A stretch of 20,066 bases of DNA, taken from assembly GCA_015229095.1 (NCBI GenBank), contig JADGCE010000034.1, positions 1 through 20,066 of the forward strand. The letters are read 5' to 3'. Below, in pieces: positions 1 to 8,376 of the stretch. This DNA comes from Magnetococcales bacterium (GTDB taxonomy: Bacteria > Pseudomonadota > Magnetococcia > Magnetococcales > Magnetaquicoccaceae). Numbering within the stretch: the first letter of the stretch is position 1; every line of letters starts with the position of its first letter. The translations under genes and the position numbers were made by a program. The notes under the pieces were generated by a model, which saw only the letters and a program-made list of their open reading frames with translations, searched no databases and had not been told where the DNA came from.

Positions 1-1253
1 CTGCCGATGCGCACCGGCGCCACCAACTGGCTGTCGGAACCGATAAAGACCCCATCCTCGATAATCGTCTGATGTTTGTGGACACCGTCATAATTGCAGG
101 TGATCGTGCCCGCCCCCACATTGACCCCCTTGCCCATCTGGGTGTCGCCGATGTAGGAGAGATGGTTGACTTTGGATCCGGCGCCGATGTGGGATTTTTT
201 GATCTCGCAAAAATTGCCCACTTTGGCCCCTGTCGCCAACTGTGTGCCGGGGCGCAGACGGGCATAGGGCCCCACCTCACTCCCCCCTTCCAGCACCGCC
301 CCTTCCAGGTGGCAAAATCCCTTCACCTGACACCCTGCCCCCAAGTGGCTCTGGCGGATCTCGCAGAACGGGCCGATATGGCAATCGGGACCGATCAGGG
401 TTCCCTCCCCCAGGATCACCTGCGGCGCGATGACGCTGTCCTGCCCGATGATCACATCCGCCGCCAACCAGCAGGAGCTGGGATCGGTAAAGGTCACCCC
501 CTGGGATTGCCAATGGGCCACCAGACGATCCCGCAGCACCACCTCCAGGGCCGCCAATTGTCGCCGATCATTGACACCGGCCAATGCCGCCGCCTCTGGA
601 TGGTGCAGGATGCCCACCTCCCCGTCCCTTTTGGCGATGGCGATCAGGTCGGGCAGATAATACTCCCGCTGGGCATTGTGGTCGGCAATCTCCGCCAGCC
701 AGCCGGCCAGCCGGCCCAGATCCACGCAATAGATGCCGCTGTTGATTTCGCAGATGGCCCGCTCCTCCGCGCTGGCATCTTTCTCCTCCACCACCCGCAG
801 CAGCTCTCCGTCTTCGTCACGGATGACCCGCCCATAGCCCGTGGGATTTTCCTGACGGGTGCTCAGGAGAGTGACCCCGACGCCCCGCCGTCGATGCTCC
901 CGCAGCAGGGCCTCCAGCAGGGTGCTCTCCACCAAGGGAGTGTCGCCGCTGAGAATCAGCAACTCCCCCGTCAGGTCGGCCAGCGCCGGCAAAGCGCAAC
1001 GCACCGCATGGGCGGTGCCCAACTGCTCCTCCTGTCGGACCCAGGTGATATCCGGGTCCGGGAAGGCCGCCTGGATACGCTCTGCCTGATGGCCGATGAC
1101 CACCGCCAGACGGGCAGGCTGCAGGTGTCGGGCAGTGCGCAGCACATGGCCCAGCAATGGCCGACCTGCCAAGGGATGCAGCACCTTGGGCAGCGCAGAA
1201 CGCATCCGGGTGCCTTGCCCGGCTGCCAGTATAAGGATGGCGCAGTTGCTCAT
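1..1253 (-). CDS. glmU: Bifunctional GlmU (N-acetylglucosamine-1-phosphate uridyltransferase / glucosamine-1-phosphate acetyltransferase), 3' end cut by window
   Basis: GlmU makes UDP-GlcNAc in the cytoplasm for peptidoglycan and LPS. Its C-terminal half acetylates glucosamine-1-phosphate with acetyl-CoA and its N-terminal half transfers UMP from UTP. The start is the ATG at 1253, followed at residues 6-22 by the nucleotidyltransferase signature (LILAAGQGTRMRS, then LPKVLHPLAGRP). Later the frame shows QLGTAHAV and LSGDTPLV. The left-handed beta-helix half follows, ending with KVNHLSYIGDT, NVGAGTITCNYDG and FIGSDSQLVAP, which are hallmark acetyltransferase motifs. About 417 codons are visible of a usual 450-460, so only the extreme C-terminus lies outside. 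It follows atpC on the same strand after 210 bp, an atp-glmU order common in proteobacteria. Co-transcription is possible, although an inverted repeat lies in the gap. Confidence 0.96.
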   Translation of the reverse strand, partial: MSNCAILILAAGQGTRMRSALPKVLHPLAGRPLLGHVLRTARHLQPARLAVVIGHQAERIQAAFPDPDITWVRQEEQLGTAHAVRCALPALADLTGELLILSGDTPLVESTLLEALLREHRRRGVGVTLLSTRQENPTGYGRVIRDEDGELLRVVEEKDASAEERAICEINSGIYCVDLGRLAGWLAEIADHNAQREYYLPDLIAIAKRDGEVGILHHPEAAALAGVNDRRQLAALEVVLRDRLVAHWQSQGVTFTDPSSCWLAADVIIGQDSVIAPQVILGEGTLIGPDCHIGPFCEIRQSHLGAGCQVKGFCHLEGAVLEGGSEVGPYARLRPGTQLATGAKVGNFCEIKKSHIGAGSKVNHLSYIGDTQMGKGVNVGAGTITCNYDGVHKHQTIIEDGVFIGSDSQLVAPVRIG

Positions 1254-1323
1254 GGGAATGGGGTTCTGGGATCGGGTTTTGGAGGTTTCACGTGGAACAA
1301 CTCACCGTTCATGACAGCCGCTC

Positions 1324-1370
1324 CCCTTTTTTCAATCGCCCAACCAATGTCAAACCGATTGAAAAAAGGG
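1324..1370. repeat. Perfect 15-bp inverted repeat between atpC and glmU
   Basis: The arms CCCTTTTTTCAATCG (1324-1338) and CGATTGAAAAAAGGG (1356-1370) are exact reverse complements around a 17-nt loop. It lies in the 210-bp gap between the atpC stop and the glmU start, so it would form a hairpin in an atp-glmU transcript. The stem is AT-rich inside and no T-tract follows it in the minus direction, so it is not a textbook intrinsic terminator. A minus-strand TTGACA (1349-1354) lies in the loop and could be a -35 element for glmU, but I see no good -10 at 16-18 nt. A role in mRNA processing, attenuation or partial termination is inference. Confidence 0.6.
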
Positions 1371-1463
1371 TGGGGGATTCCGGGAAGCGGTGCACCATCC
1401 TCCCCCACGACGAACGTTCGTAACGAACCAGACAGGACAAGCTCAACAGGGATCAGACAGGGC

Positions 1464-1889
1464 TCAAGCGGAATCGCGCTCCAAATAGCGCTTGTGTACT
1501 TCCAGACAAACCGCAGCGAAAGCCCGCTGCTTCTGCCAATAGCGGCTGGCGGATTCATCCTCTCGCGTCGCTGCTTCCTGAGTCGCCGCCTCGCTCTTCT
1601 CTTTCTCCACAGCCACAGGGTCGATGCTATCCCAGCAAACCGCCCGATCGGCCAGTATGGTGGCACGATCCGGCAAAATCTCCGCATACCCCCCAGCCAC
1701 CGCATAGCGCACCGCCTGCCGTCCCTCTCCCATCGTCAATACACCGACCGACAACAGCGAAACCAACGGGGCGTGGCCCGGCAATACCCCAAAATAACCC
1801 TCCGCGCCCGGCACGGTCAACATCATCTCCTCCTGGGAGACCAACCGCTTTTCCGGCGTAACCAAGTCAAACTGAAAGGTGACGGACAT
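1464..1889 (-). CDS. atpC: F1 ATP synthase epsilon subunit
   Basis: Epsilon is part of the central stalk of the F1Fo ATP synthase. It couples rotor to catalytic head and restrains ATP hydrolysis. The N-terminal beta-sandwich is recognisable (FQFDLVTPEKRL, then the PGAEGYFGVLPGHAPLVSLL block typical of the family). The C-terminal part, about residues 85-141, is charged and helical (EKEKSEAATQEAATRED and on), as expected for the two-helix domain. I take the ATG at 1889 because GAGGAG lies 9 nt upstream; an in-frame GTG at 1895 sits too close to that site. The product is 141 aa, normal for the family. It is the last F1 gene, 68 bp after atpD. Confidence 0.94.
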   Translation of the reverse strand: MSVTFQFDLVTPEKRLVSQEEMMLTVPGAEGYFGVLPGHAPLVSLLSVGVLTMGEGRQAVRYAVAGGYAEILPDRATILADRAVCWDSIDPVAVEKEKSEAATQEAATREDESASRYWQKQRAFAAVCLEVHKRYLERDSA

Positions 1890-1957
1890 GGGCACTTTCT
1901 CCTCGCGGTCGCCAAAACGTCCCGCGCTTTAAGCTAAGGGTACGGTAAATCCGCAGA

Positions 1958-3376
1958 CTATTCTGCCAGCTTGCGGCCTTTTTCCACCGCATCGTCAATG
2001 GTGCCGACCATGTAGAAGGCCGCCTCAGGCAGGGCATCATGCTTGCCCTCCACAATCTCCTTGAAGCTGCGGATGGTCTCCTTCAACGGTACATAAACCC
2101 CCTTCTTGCCGGTAAACGCCTCCGCCACATGGAAAGACTGGGAGAGAAACCGCTGAATCTTCCGCGCCCGGTAGACCGTCAACTTGTCATCTTCCGACAA
2201 CTCATCCATACCCAGAATGGCAATGATATCCTGCAAGGATTTGTAGGTCTGCAACACCTCCTGCACCGCCCGCGCCACCTGATAATGCTCCTCCCCCACC
2301 ACCTGGGGGTCCAACAGACGCGAGGTGGAGTCCAACGGGTCCACCGCCGGATAAATGCCCATCTCGGCAATCTGCCGCGAGAGCACCGTGGTGGCATCCA
2401 AATGGGAAAAGGCCGTCGCCGGCGCCGGGTCGGTCAAGTCGTCAGCCGGCACATAAATGGCCTGCACCGAGGTGATGGAACCGCTCTTGGTGGAGGTGAT
2501 GCGTTCCTGCAAGGCACCCATATCCGTCGCCAACGTGGGCTGATAACCCACCGCCGACGGAATGCGTCCCAACAAGGCCGACACCTCCGAACCCGCCTGG
2601 GTGAAGCGGAAAATATTGTCGATAAACAGCAACACATCCTGGTTGGCCACATCACGGAAATATTCCGCCACCGTCAAACCCGTCAGCGCCACACGGGCAC
2701 GCGCCCCCGGCGGCTCGTTCATCTGACCATAGACCAGGGCACTTTTGGAATTTTTCCAGTTGTGGGGGTCGATAACCTTGGACTCGATCATCTCCCGATA
2801 CAGATCATTCCCCTCGCGGGTCCGCTCGCCAACCCCGGCAAAGACCGAAAAACCCCCGTGCCCCTGGGCCACATTGTTGATCAACTCCATGATCAACACC
2901 GTCTTGCCCACCCCGGCCCCTCCAAACAGGCCGATCTTTCCCCCCTTGGCATACGGAGCCAACAGATCCACAACCTTGATCCCCGTCTCCAAAATCTCCG
3001 CCTCCGTCGATTGCTCGCTGAAGGCCGGAGCAGAGCGGTGAATCGGCGAAAAATCCTGTGTCGCCACCGGACCCAGATTGTCCAGGGGATCGCCCACCAC
3101 ATTGATAATCCGTCCCAGGGTGGGATTGCCCACCGGCACCATGATCGGCTTGCCGGTATCCAACACCGGCTCCCCCCGCACAATGCCATCCGTGCTGTGC
3201 ATGGAGATGGTGCGTACCGTGCCCTCGCCAATATGCTGGGCAACCTCCAGCACCAACCGCCCCTCCGCACCCCGGTCTATGTGAAGGGCATTGAGAATAG
3301 CCGGAAGCTCACCCTCGAACCGAACATCGACCACCGGGCCCACCACCTGCACAACCCTTCCCATCATTCCACTCAT
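1958..3376 (-). CDS. atpD: F1 ATP synthase beta subunit
   Basis: Beta is the catalytic subunit of the F1 head, making ATP from ADP and phosphate at the cytoplasmic face of the membrane. The 472-aa product has the usual length. It opens with GRVVQVVGPVVDVRF, has the P-loop GGAGVGKT at residues 152-159, the catalytic glutamate in GERTREGND (E184), the DELSEED-type segment (here MDELSEDDKL), and the Walker B region LLFIDNIFRFTQAG followed by LLGRIPSAVGYQPTLATDMG. AAGGAG lies 8 nt before the ATG, fixing the start. The 126-bp gap separating it from atpG is the largest inside the F1 block and can fold (see 3433-3488). Confidence 0.98.
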   Translation of the reverse strand: MSGMMGRVVQVVGPVVDVRFEGELPAILNALHIDRGAEGRLVLEVAQHIGEGTVRTISMHSTDGIVRGEPVLDTGKPIMVPVGNPTLGRIINVVGDPLDNLGPVATQDFSPIHRSAPAFSEQSTEAEILETGIKVVDLLAPYAKGGKIGLFGGAGVGKTVLIMELINNVAQGHGGFSVFAGVGERTREGNDLYREMIESKVIDPHNWKNSKSALVYGQMNEPPGARARVALTGLTVAEYFRDVANQDVLLFIDNIFRFTQAGSEVSALLGRIPSAVGYQPTLATDMGALQERITSTKSGSITSVQAIYVPADDLTDPAPATAFSHLDATTVLSRQIAEMGIYPAVDPLDSTSRLLDPQVVGEEHYQVARAVQEVLQTYKSLQDIIAILGMDELSEDDKLTVYRARKIQRFLSQSFHVAEAFTGKKGVYVPLKETIRSFKEIVEGKHDALPEAAFYMVGTIDDAVEKGRKLAE

Positions 3377-3432
3377 TGCAAAAACTCCTTCATGCTGGCC
3401 CCTCCGACGAGAGAGGGGGGAATTTATGCGGT

Positions 3433-3488
3433 CGCAGCGCGCCGCGCAAGCAAACAGAGATACCCAGTCGCAGGCTGACCGCGCTGCG
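3433..3488. repeat. Inverted repeat in the atpG-atpD intercistronic gap
   Basis: CGCAGCGCG at 3433-3441 and CGCGCTGCG at 3480-3488 are perfect 9-bp complements with a 38-nt loop. The segment between them is GC-rich and self-complementary in places. It lies upstream of the atpD ribosome site and would fold in the mRNA. A role in differential expression or transcript stability (atpD product is needed in three copies, atpG in one) is inference. Confidence 0.4.
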
Positions 3489-3502
3489 TCATGACTCGAA
3501 CA

Positions 3503-4402
3503 CTACCCCTTCAACGATTCGGACCCACTGATGATTTCCATCAACTCGGAGGTGATGGCAGCCTGGCGGGTGCGGTTGTAGGTGATGCGCAAACGACGCA
3601 GCATGCTGCCCGCATTGCGCACAGCATTGTCCATTGCGGTCATCCGTGCCCCGTTTTCCGAAGCGTCCGACTCCACCAACGCCTGAAAAATCTGCACAGC
3701 CACATTGCGTGGCAGCAACTCCGCCAAGATCTCCTCTTCGTCCGGTTCATAGGTAGGCGGTGCCGCCTGCCCATGTCCATGCTCCTCTTCCCCGGCCGCC
3801 ATCGCCTCCTCCGGCACCGGAATAATCTGTCGCCAGGTCAAAGTTTGCGTCATGGCGGAGACAAACGCATTATAAACGATAAAGCAGGAATCAAAGCGAC
3901 CGTGCTCAAAATCATGCAACAGAGGACGGGCAATCTCCTGCTCCGCCCGCTCAAAGGTCAACCGCTTGCCCATGCCGGTATGCACGCGGCGAATCGAACC
4001 CCCAAACTGCCGCTTGAGAACATCATCCCCCTTGCGTCCCACGCAGGTCAACGTCACCTGCACCCCGGCCGCCCGCAACTCTGCAACCTTGCTGCGCACT
4101 GCCCGGATGACACTGCTGTTGAAGCTGCCGCACAGCCCCCGGTCAGCCGTAAAAAGCACCAATTCCACCTGCTTTTGCGACTCTCCGTGTCCCACAAGCA
4201 AAGGCGGAGCCGACCCCTTGCCCACCCGCGTGGCGATGGACTGCACCATACGGCCCATCTGCATGCTGTAAGGACGGGTGGCCAAAGCGCGCTCCTGAGA
4301 TCGGCGCAGCTTGGCAGCCGCCACCATCTTCATTGCCTTGGTAATCTGCCGTGTGTTGGTAACCGAGCGGATCCGTTGCCGCAAGGCTTTCAAACTGGCC
4401 AT
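3503..4402 (-). CDS. atpG: F1 ATP synthase gamma subunit
   Basis: Gamma is the rotating shaft inside the F1 alpha3-beta3 head and transmits torque between Fo and the catalytic sites. The N-terminal coiled-coil helix (MASLKALRQRIRSV, then TRQITKAMKMVAAAKLRR) and the C-terminal helix (NRTRQAAITSELMEIISG) are the classic gamma signatures, and TADRGLCGSFN marks the central Rossmann-like part. At 299 aa it is slightly longer than most. The extra length fits an acidic, His-containing stretch around residues 200-222 (GEEEHGHGQAAPP and on), a surface loop that varies in the family. GGGAG precedes the ATG by about 9 nt. It follows atpA by 65 bp. Confidence 0.97.
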   Translation of the reverse strand: MASLKALRQRIRSVTNTRQITKAMKMVAAAKLRRSQERALATRPYSMQMGRMVQSIATRVGKGSAPPLLVGHGESQKQVELVLFTADRGLCGSFNSSVIRAVRSKVAELRAAGVQVTLTCVGRKGDDVLKRQFGGSIRRVHTGMGKRLTFERAEQEIARPLLHDFEHGRFDSCFIVYNAFVSAMTQTLTWRQIIPVPEEAMAAGEEEHGHGQAAPPTYEPDEEEILAELLPRNVAVQIFQALVESDASENGARMTAMDNAVRNAGSMLRRLRITYNRTRQAAITSELMEIISGSESLKG

Positions 4403-4467
4403 ATTCAGCGACTCCCAATATCTGTTCTGCTGCAGGCGCGCTCCGGTTGCGCGGAACCGCCAGCCCC

Positions 4468-6060
4468 CTAGGCCGTGGTGTGCATCAGGTTTTCCACCTG
4501 CTCCGCCAACGCCTTGGTGAGGTTGCTGTCATCCCCGGTATCCACATATTTGGTGATAAACTGCACCAGCATCTCATGCAACCGTTTCTCGGTGGCATCG
4601 GTCAACTTTTCATCCTTGCGGATGGTGGCCAAAAGCTCCTTCTGCTGACTGCGAACATGCTCAAGAATCGCCCGCTCCACCTGGGGAACCCGCTTGACCG
4701 AAACATGATCCAACAACCCCCTCGTCCCGGCAAAAAGCACCACCACCTGCTCTTCCATCGACAGGGGTTGATATTGCCCCTGCTTCAACAACTCCATCAA
4801 CCGCTCGCCCCGATGGATCAGCTTCAGGGTGGAAGCATCCAGGTCCGAACCAAACTGCGCAAAGGCCGCCATCTCACGGAATTGCGCCAGGTCCAGACGC
4901 AAGGAGCCTGCCACCTGCTTGGTCGCCTTCACCTGGGCGGAACCCCCCACACGGGAGACCGACAGACCCACCGAAATGGCGGGCCGCATTCCCGAATAGA
5001 AAAGATCCGCCTCCAGAAAGATCTGCCCGTCGGTGATGGAAATCACATTGGTGGGAATATAGGCCGAAACGTCGCCTCCCTGCGTTTCGATGATCGGCAG
5101 AGCGGTCAACGAACCGCCGCCGTGCGCCTCGTTCAGCTTGGCCGCCCGCTCCAACAGACGGGAATGGAGATAAAAAACATCCCCCGGATAGGCCTCACGA
5201 CCAGGCGGACGACGCAAAATCAGGGACATCTGCCGATAGGCCACAGCCTGTTTGGAAAGATCGTCATAGATGATCAGGGCATGCATGCCGTTGTCGCGAA
5301 AATATTCGCCCATGGCACAGCCCGCATAGGGTGCCAAAAATTGCATCGGGGCCGGCTCCGATGCCGTGGCCGCCACCACCGTGGTATAGGCCATGGCGCC
5401 GTGGCTCTCCAACACCTTCACCACCTGGGCCACCGTGGAACGCTTCTGACCGATGGCGACATAGACGCAGTAGACCGGCGTGCTGGTCTCGTGGGTACGC
5501 TTCTGGTTGATGATGGTATCCACCGCCACCGCCGTCTTGCCCGTCTGCCGGTCGCCGATGATCAACTCACGCTGTCCCCGCCCGATGGGCACCAGGGCAT
5601 CCAGTGCTTTGAGCCCCGTGTAGAGCGGTTCATGCACCGACTTGCGGGTGATGATACCGGGAGCGATCCGCTCCACCACCAACCGCTCGGTGCTCTCAAT
5701 GGCGCCTTTGCCATCGATGGGCGCCCCCAGCGCATCCACAACCCGCCCCAGCAGAGCCTTGCCCACCGGAACATCGACGATGCGCCCGGTCCGCTTGACC
5801 TTGCTTCCCTCTTTGATGCCCACATCCGAGCCAAAGACAACGATACCGACATTATCCTCTTCCAGATTCAGGGCCATGCCCTGGGTGCCGTCGTCAAACT
5901 GCACCAACTCTCCGGCCATGACCTTGTCCAGGCCGTAGACGCGGGCAATACCGTCGCCCACGGCGATGGTCTCCCCGACCTCAGAGATCTCCGCTTCCTG
6001 GTCATAACCGGCGATCTGTTTTTTAATAATTGCGCTGATTTCGGCGACGCTGCTCTGCAT
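4468..6060 (-). CDS. atpA: F1 ATP synthase alpha subunit
   Basis: Alpha forms the F1 hexamer with beta and carries the non-catalytic nucleotide sites. Residues 26-50 (SEVGETIAVGDGIARVYGL and on) are the standard beta-barrel start. The P-loop GDRQTGKT is at 169-176, and the family signature PAISVGLSVSRVGGSAQ lies in the second half. The product is 530 aa against a usual 502-515. The excess sits in the C-terminal tail (about the last 20 residues, KYVDTGDDSNLTKALAEQ and on), which looks like a lineage-specific extension. The start at 6060 lies 5 bp after the atpH stop, with GAGAGG upstream, so the two genes are tightly coupled. Confidence 0.98.
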   Translation of the reverse strand: MQSSVAEISAIIKKQIAGYDQEAEISEVGETIAVGDGIARVYGLDKVMAGELVQFDDGTQGMALNLEEDNVGIVVFGSDVGIKEGSKVKRTGRIVDVPVGKALLGRVVDALGAPIDGKGAIESTERLVVERIAPGIITRKSVHEPLYTGLKALDALVPIGRGQRELIIGDRQTGKTAVAVDTIINQKRTHETSTPVYCVYVAIGQKRSTVAQVVKVLESHGAMAYTTVVAATASEPAPMQFLAPYAGCAMGEYFRDNGMHALIIYDDLSKQAVAYRQMSLILRRPPGREAYPGDVFYLHSRLLERAAKLNEAHGGGSLTALPIIETQGGDVSAYIPTNVISITDGQIFLEADLFYSGMRPAISVGLSVSRVGGSAQVKATKQVAGSLRLDLAQFREMAAFAQFGSDLDASTLKLIHRGERLMELLKQGQYQPLSMEEQVVVLFAGTRGLLDHVSVKRVPQVERAILEHVRSQQKELLATIRKDEKLTDATEKRLHEMLVQFITKYVDTGDDSNLTKALAEQVENLMHTTA

Positions 6061-6065
6061 CGGGA

Positions 6066-6605
6066 TTACCCTCTCAAGCTGGCTTTTAAACGATTCAAAT
6101 GATTGCGAACGGAATAATCAATCATCACACTGCCCATGGTGACAACCATGCCCCCCAGGATACCCGGGTCGGTGGTGACATCCAAACGGATCTCCTTGCC
6201 GGTAACCTCGGAAAGCGTGGAGCGCAACCGTTCGGCGTGGGCATCACCCAACGGCATGAGAACCCGAAGTTCGACGTTCATCCGACCGATCCGGCTATCC
6301 ACGTTGCCGTTATAGGCGGCGACGATGGATTCCAGCAGGACCATGCGGCGTTTGTCAACCAGCAACTTCAGAAAGCTGCTGGTCACCTTGGCCGGTTCGG
6401 CGTGCTCCAGAAAAAGGGCGAGGGCGGCATGTTGGTCCCGGCGTTCAGCCGTGGGGCTGGTCAACAAAAAGCGCAGGGCCGGCGTGGTACGGAACAGATC
6501 CAGAAAGCTGTTCAGCTCTGCGCCGACTGCTTCCAGAATATTGTGTTCCACGGCCAATTCCGCCAAAGCGGTGGCGTAACGTTTGGCTAGGGTACTTTCG
6601 TGCAC
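6066..6605 (-). CDS. atpH: F1 ATP synthase delta subunit
   Basis: Delta (OSCP homologue) holds the peripheral stalk to the top of F1. The 179-aa product has the family layout: an N-terminal helical bundle (TLAKRYATALAELAVE; FLLTSPTAERRDQ; FLKLLVDKRRM) and a C-terminal region ending in DPGILGGMVVTMGS, then DYSVRNHLNRLKASL, which matches the conserved DPxllGG and D-SV-L-L signatures. It starts with GTG at 6605, and GGGAGGAG lies 9 nt upstream. It is the first gene of the atpHAGDC block. No atpBEF (Fo) genes precede it; the neighbour upstream is divergent. Confidence 0.96.
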   Translation of the reverse strand: MHESTLAKRYATALAELAVEHNILEAVGAELNSFLDLFRTTPALRFLLTSPTAERRDQHAALALFLEHAEPAKVTSSFLKLLVDKRRMVLLESIVAAYNGNVDSRIGRMNVELRVLMPLGDAHAERLRSTLSEVTGKEIRLDVTTDPGILGGMVVTMGSVMIDYSVRNHLNRLKASLRG

Positions 6606-6770
6606 GGCTTTCGACTCCTCCCAACGCGGTACTTTTCGGTTTCACCTGGGACGAGCGGGCGGCACGCGGTTGCTCGCGACCGCATCGCACGTCAGACTCT
6701 CTCCGGCCGGGATTGGGTGTGCCGGAACTCTGCCATTCTCTTGAATGGCCTCCCTGAGACTGCCGAGAGA

Positions 6771-6799
6771 GATTTAGCACAGTTGTCCGCAAGGTTCAA
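6771..6799 (-). promoter_or_regulatory. Candidate promoter for the atpHAGDC operon, within the 6606-6924 divergent gap
   Basis: On the minus strand TTGAAC (6794-6799) and TAAATC (6771-6776) are separated by 17 bp, a plausible sigma-70-type pair though the -10 is poor. Transcription would start near 6764, giving a leader of about 160 nt before atpH. The rest of the 319-bp gap 6606-6924 holds no gene I can support. It contains a short GCGGT/ACCGC hairpin near 6668-6685 and an AT-rich stretch before tsaC (6880-6915), where the divergent promoter probably lies. Confidence 0.35.
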
Positions 6800-6924
6800 C
6801 GATCCTTTTTCACAAATGCACGAGTCAATGGCAACTCTTTCCGCTAAGATGGCCCTGTGCCCGCCACAGACCGGGAGCATGAATTAAAAAAATATGGATT
6901 ATCAAACACTAAAAATGGGCTGCC

Positions 6925-7569
6925 ATGGATACCTGTTTGGAAGGTTTGCACCAGGACCTGTTGCGATGTGCCTGTCGGGCGTTGGCAGAGGGTCAGATCA
7001 TTGCCCACCCCACCGAGACGGTGTTCGGTTTTGCGGTGGATCCGTTCAACCCGGAGGCTGTTACCCGCCTGTTGCGGTTGAAGGGCAGGGCGTCGGAGCG
7101 GGGGTTGATCCTGCTGATTCCCGACCGCTCCTGGTTGGAGCGTTTGATCTTGCCACCGCCCCCGTTGGCCTCCTGTTTGATGGAGAGGTTTTGGCCGGGC
7201 CCATTGACCCTCCTGTTGCCGGCGCGCCCGGATTTGCCGCCGACGGTGACCGGGGGGAGTGGTTTTGTGGCCCTGCGCCACTCCTCGTCGCCGTTGGTGG
7301 CGGATTTGCTGGCCATTTGGCAAAGGCCCCTGGTCTCCACCAGTGCCAATCGCAGCGGCCAACCGACCGCCTGCTCGGCGGCCATCGTTCGGCAACAGTG
7401 GGGGGAGGTGGTGCCGGTCATCCTGGCGGGGCAGAGTGCGGCGGGGGCCCGACCCTCCACCCTGGTACGGGTCGAGGGCACCCGTTTTGCAGTCGTGCGA
7501 GAGGGGGCTGTCGCAGGCGCATGCCTGCAGAAGGCGGTGGTAGAGTGCCATCCGCCCCTGGATCCGTAA
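6925..7569 (+). CDS. tsaC: L-threonylcarbamoyladenylate synthase, short TsaC/YrdC type
   Basis: TsaC makes threonylcarbamoyl-AMP from threonine, bicarbonate and ATP, the first step of the t6A modification at position 37 of ANN-decoding tRNAs. The 214-aa product carries the YrdC-fold motifs in order: PTETVFG (29-35), LKGRASERGLILL (52-64, the substrate-binding K-x-R region), FWPGPLTLLLP (89-99), STSANRSG (138-145) and RPSTLV (176-181). It lacks the C-terminal Sua5 domain, so it is the short form. An in-frame TAA 12 nt upstream of the ATG at 6925 fixes the N-terminus; the ribosome site is weak. It is divergent from atpH and converges on the TPR-like gene with a 24-bp gap. Confidence 0.92.
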   Translation: MDTCLEGLHQDLLRCACRALAEGQIIAHPTETVFGFAVDPFNPEAVTRLLRLKGRASERGLILLIPDRSWLERLILPPPPLASCLMERFWPGPLTLLLPARPDLPPTVTGGSGFVALRHSSSPLVADLLAIWQRPLVSTSANRSGQPTACSAAIVRQQWGEVVPVILAGQSAAGARPSTLVRVEGTRFAVVREGAVAGACLQKAVVECHPPLDP

Positions 7570-7593
7570 ACGACAAACACTTGGAAAAACCGC

Positions 7594-8376
7594 TCACGCA
7601 GTGGGCGTCGACTGATTGCCCGTCGTGTAGGTAAATTTGATCACATCCGCCAGGCGGGGCGGCGGTGCCTGGCTGTGCAACACTTTGGAAAGCTTGCTGT
7701 TCAACCCGTGGACAACCTCTTCGCTCTCATCCACCACCAGGTCTGCCGAGATCCACTCCGGATCCTCCTCCGGAACCCCCTGATAATGGATGGTCTGGAT
7801 GCTCAGAAACTCCCGTTCCAGAATGCCGAGAGCCAGTCGCTGCAACCGCTCCACATGATCGTCAGAGATGCCATGTTTTTCCAACAGGGCCGCACTCTTG
7901 GCAATGGAGTCCGCCTCCTCGAACGGACGGTCCGGGTGGAGCCTGCTCCAGTGCTGAATCCAGCGTACCCCCTCCCGTATCCGCCCGGTGGCCAACGAGG
8001 TGACGATCAACTCGGCCAGAACATCCAAATCCTGATTGTTCTGGGCAAAGATGGCCTCATACTGCTCCCGCGCCTCGGCAAAATAGCGCAAACGTACCAG
8101 ACAGATGCCGTAGCCGCGCCGCACGCTGTGATCGTGACCGCTGTGCCGCAGCGCGTTGCGGAAACAGGCGTGCATCCGCCCGGTATCCTCGCGCAAGGTT
8201 GCCAGCACTCCCAGCAGGTAATAGGCGCGCACCGGCTCCGTGCGGCAAAAACCGCCCACCACCCTTTCCAGTCGCCGCAACTCAAATTCCGACGGCGCAC
8301 ACTCCCCCGATCCTGACCACAGCATCTGAAGACGCGCCAATACACGATCCAATATGATATCGCTTTCTATAGTCAT
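7594..8376 (-). CDS. TPR-like protein of unknown function
   Basis: I do not recognise a specific family. The 260-aa product has no signal peptide or membrane segment, so it is probably cytoplasmic. Residues about 45-155 look like two to three degenerate tetratricopeptide-type helical hairpins (for example PVRAYYLLGVLATLRED, then ACFRNALRHSGHDHSVRRGY and FAEAREQYEAIFAQN). The C-terminal 60 residues are acidic (DPEWISADLVVDESEEVV) and end in a short conserved-looking tail. I prefer the ATG at 8376 (MTIESD), which has GAAGGTGGG upstream, over the in-frame ATG at 8400, which has none. It lies 135 bp downstream of the RloB-like gene on the same strand, so it could be co-transcribed with the ATPase pair or be an independent scaffold protein. 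Low certainty on role. Confidence 0.75.
   Translation of the reverse strand: MTIESDIILDRVLARLQMLWSGSGECAPSEFELRRLERVVGGFCRTEPVRAYYLLGVLATLREDTGRMHACFRNALRHSGHDHSVRRGYGICLVRLRYFAEAREQYEAIFAQNNQDLDVLAELIVTSLATGRIREGVRWIQHWSRLHPDRPFEEADSIAKSAALLEKHGISDDHVERLQRLALGILEREFLSIQTIHYQGVPEEDPEWISADLVVDESEEVVHGLNSKLSKVLHSQAPPPRLADVIKFTYTTGNQSTPTA

Noticed and set aside
72..6102. Long plus-strand open frames at 72-1937, 2039-3478, 3491-4471 and 4447-6102
   Set aside because: They lie antisense to glmU and the atp genes, encode His/Arg/Gln-rich sequences without recognisable domains, and are explained by GC-rich codon bias of the true genes.
6894..7634. Plus-strand frame of 246 codons and minus-strand frames over tsaC
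   Set aside because: Only the 6925 frame has the YrdC motifs; the others are Gly/Pro-rich shadows.
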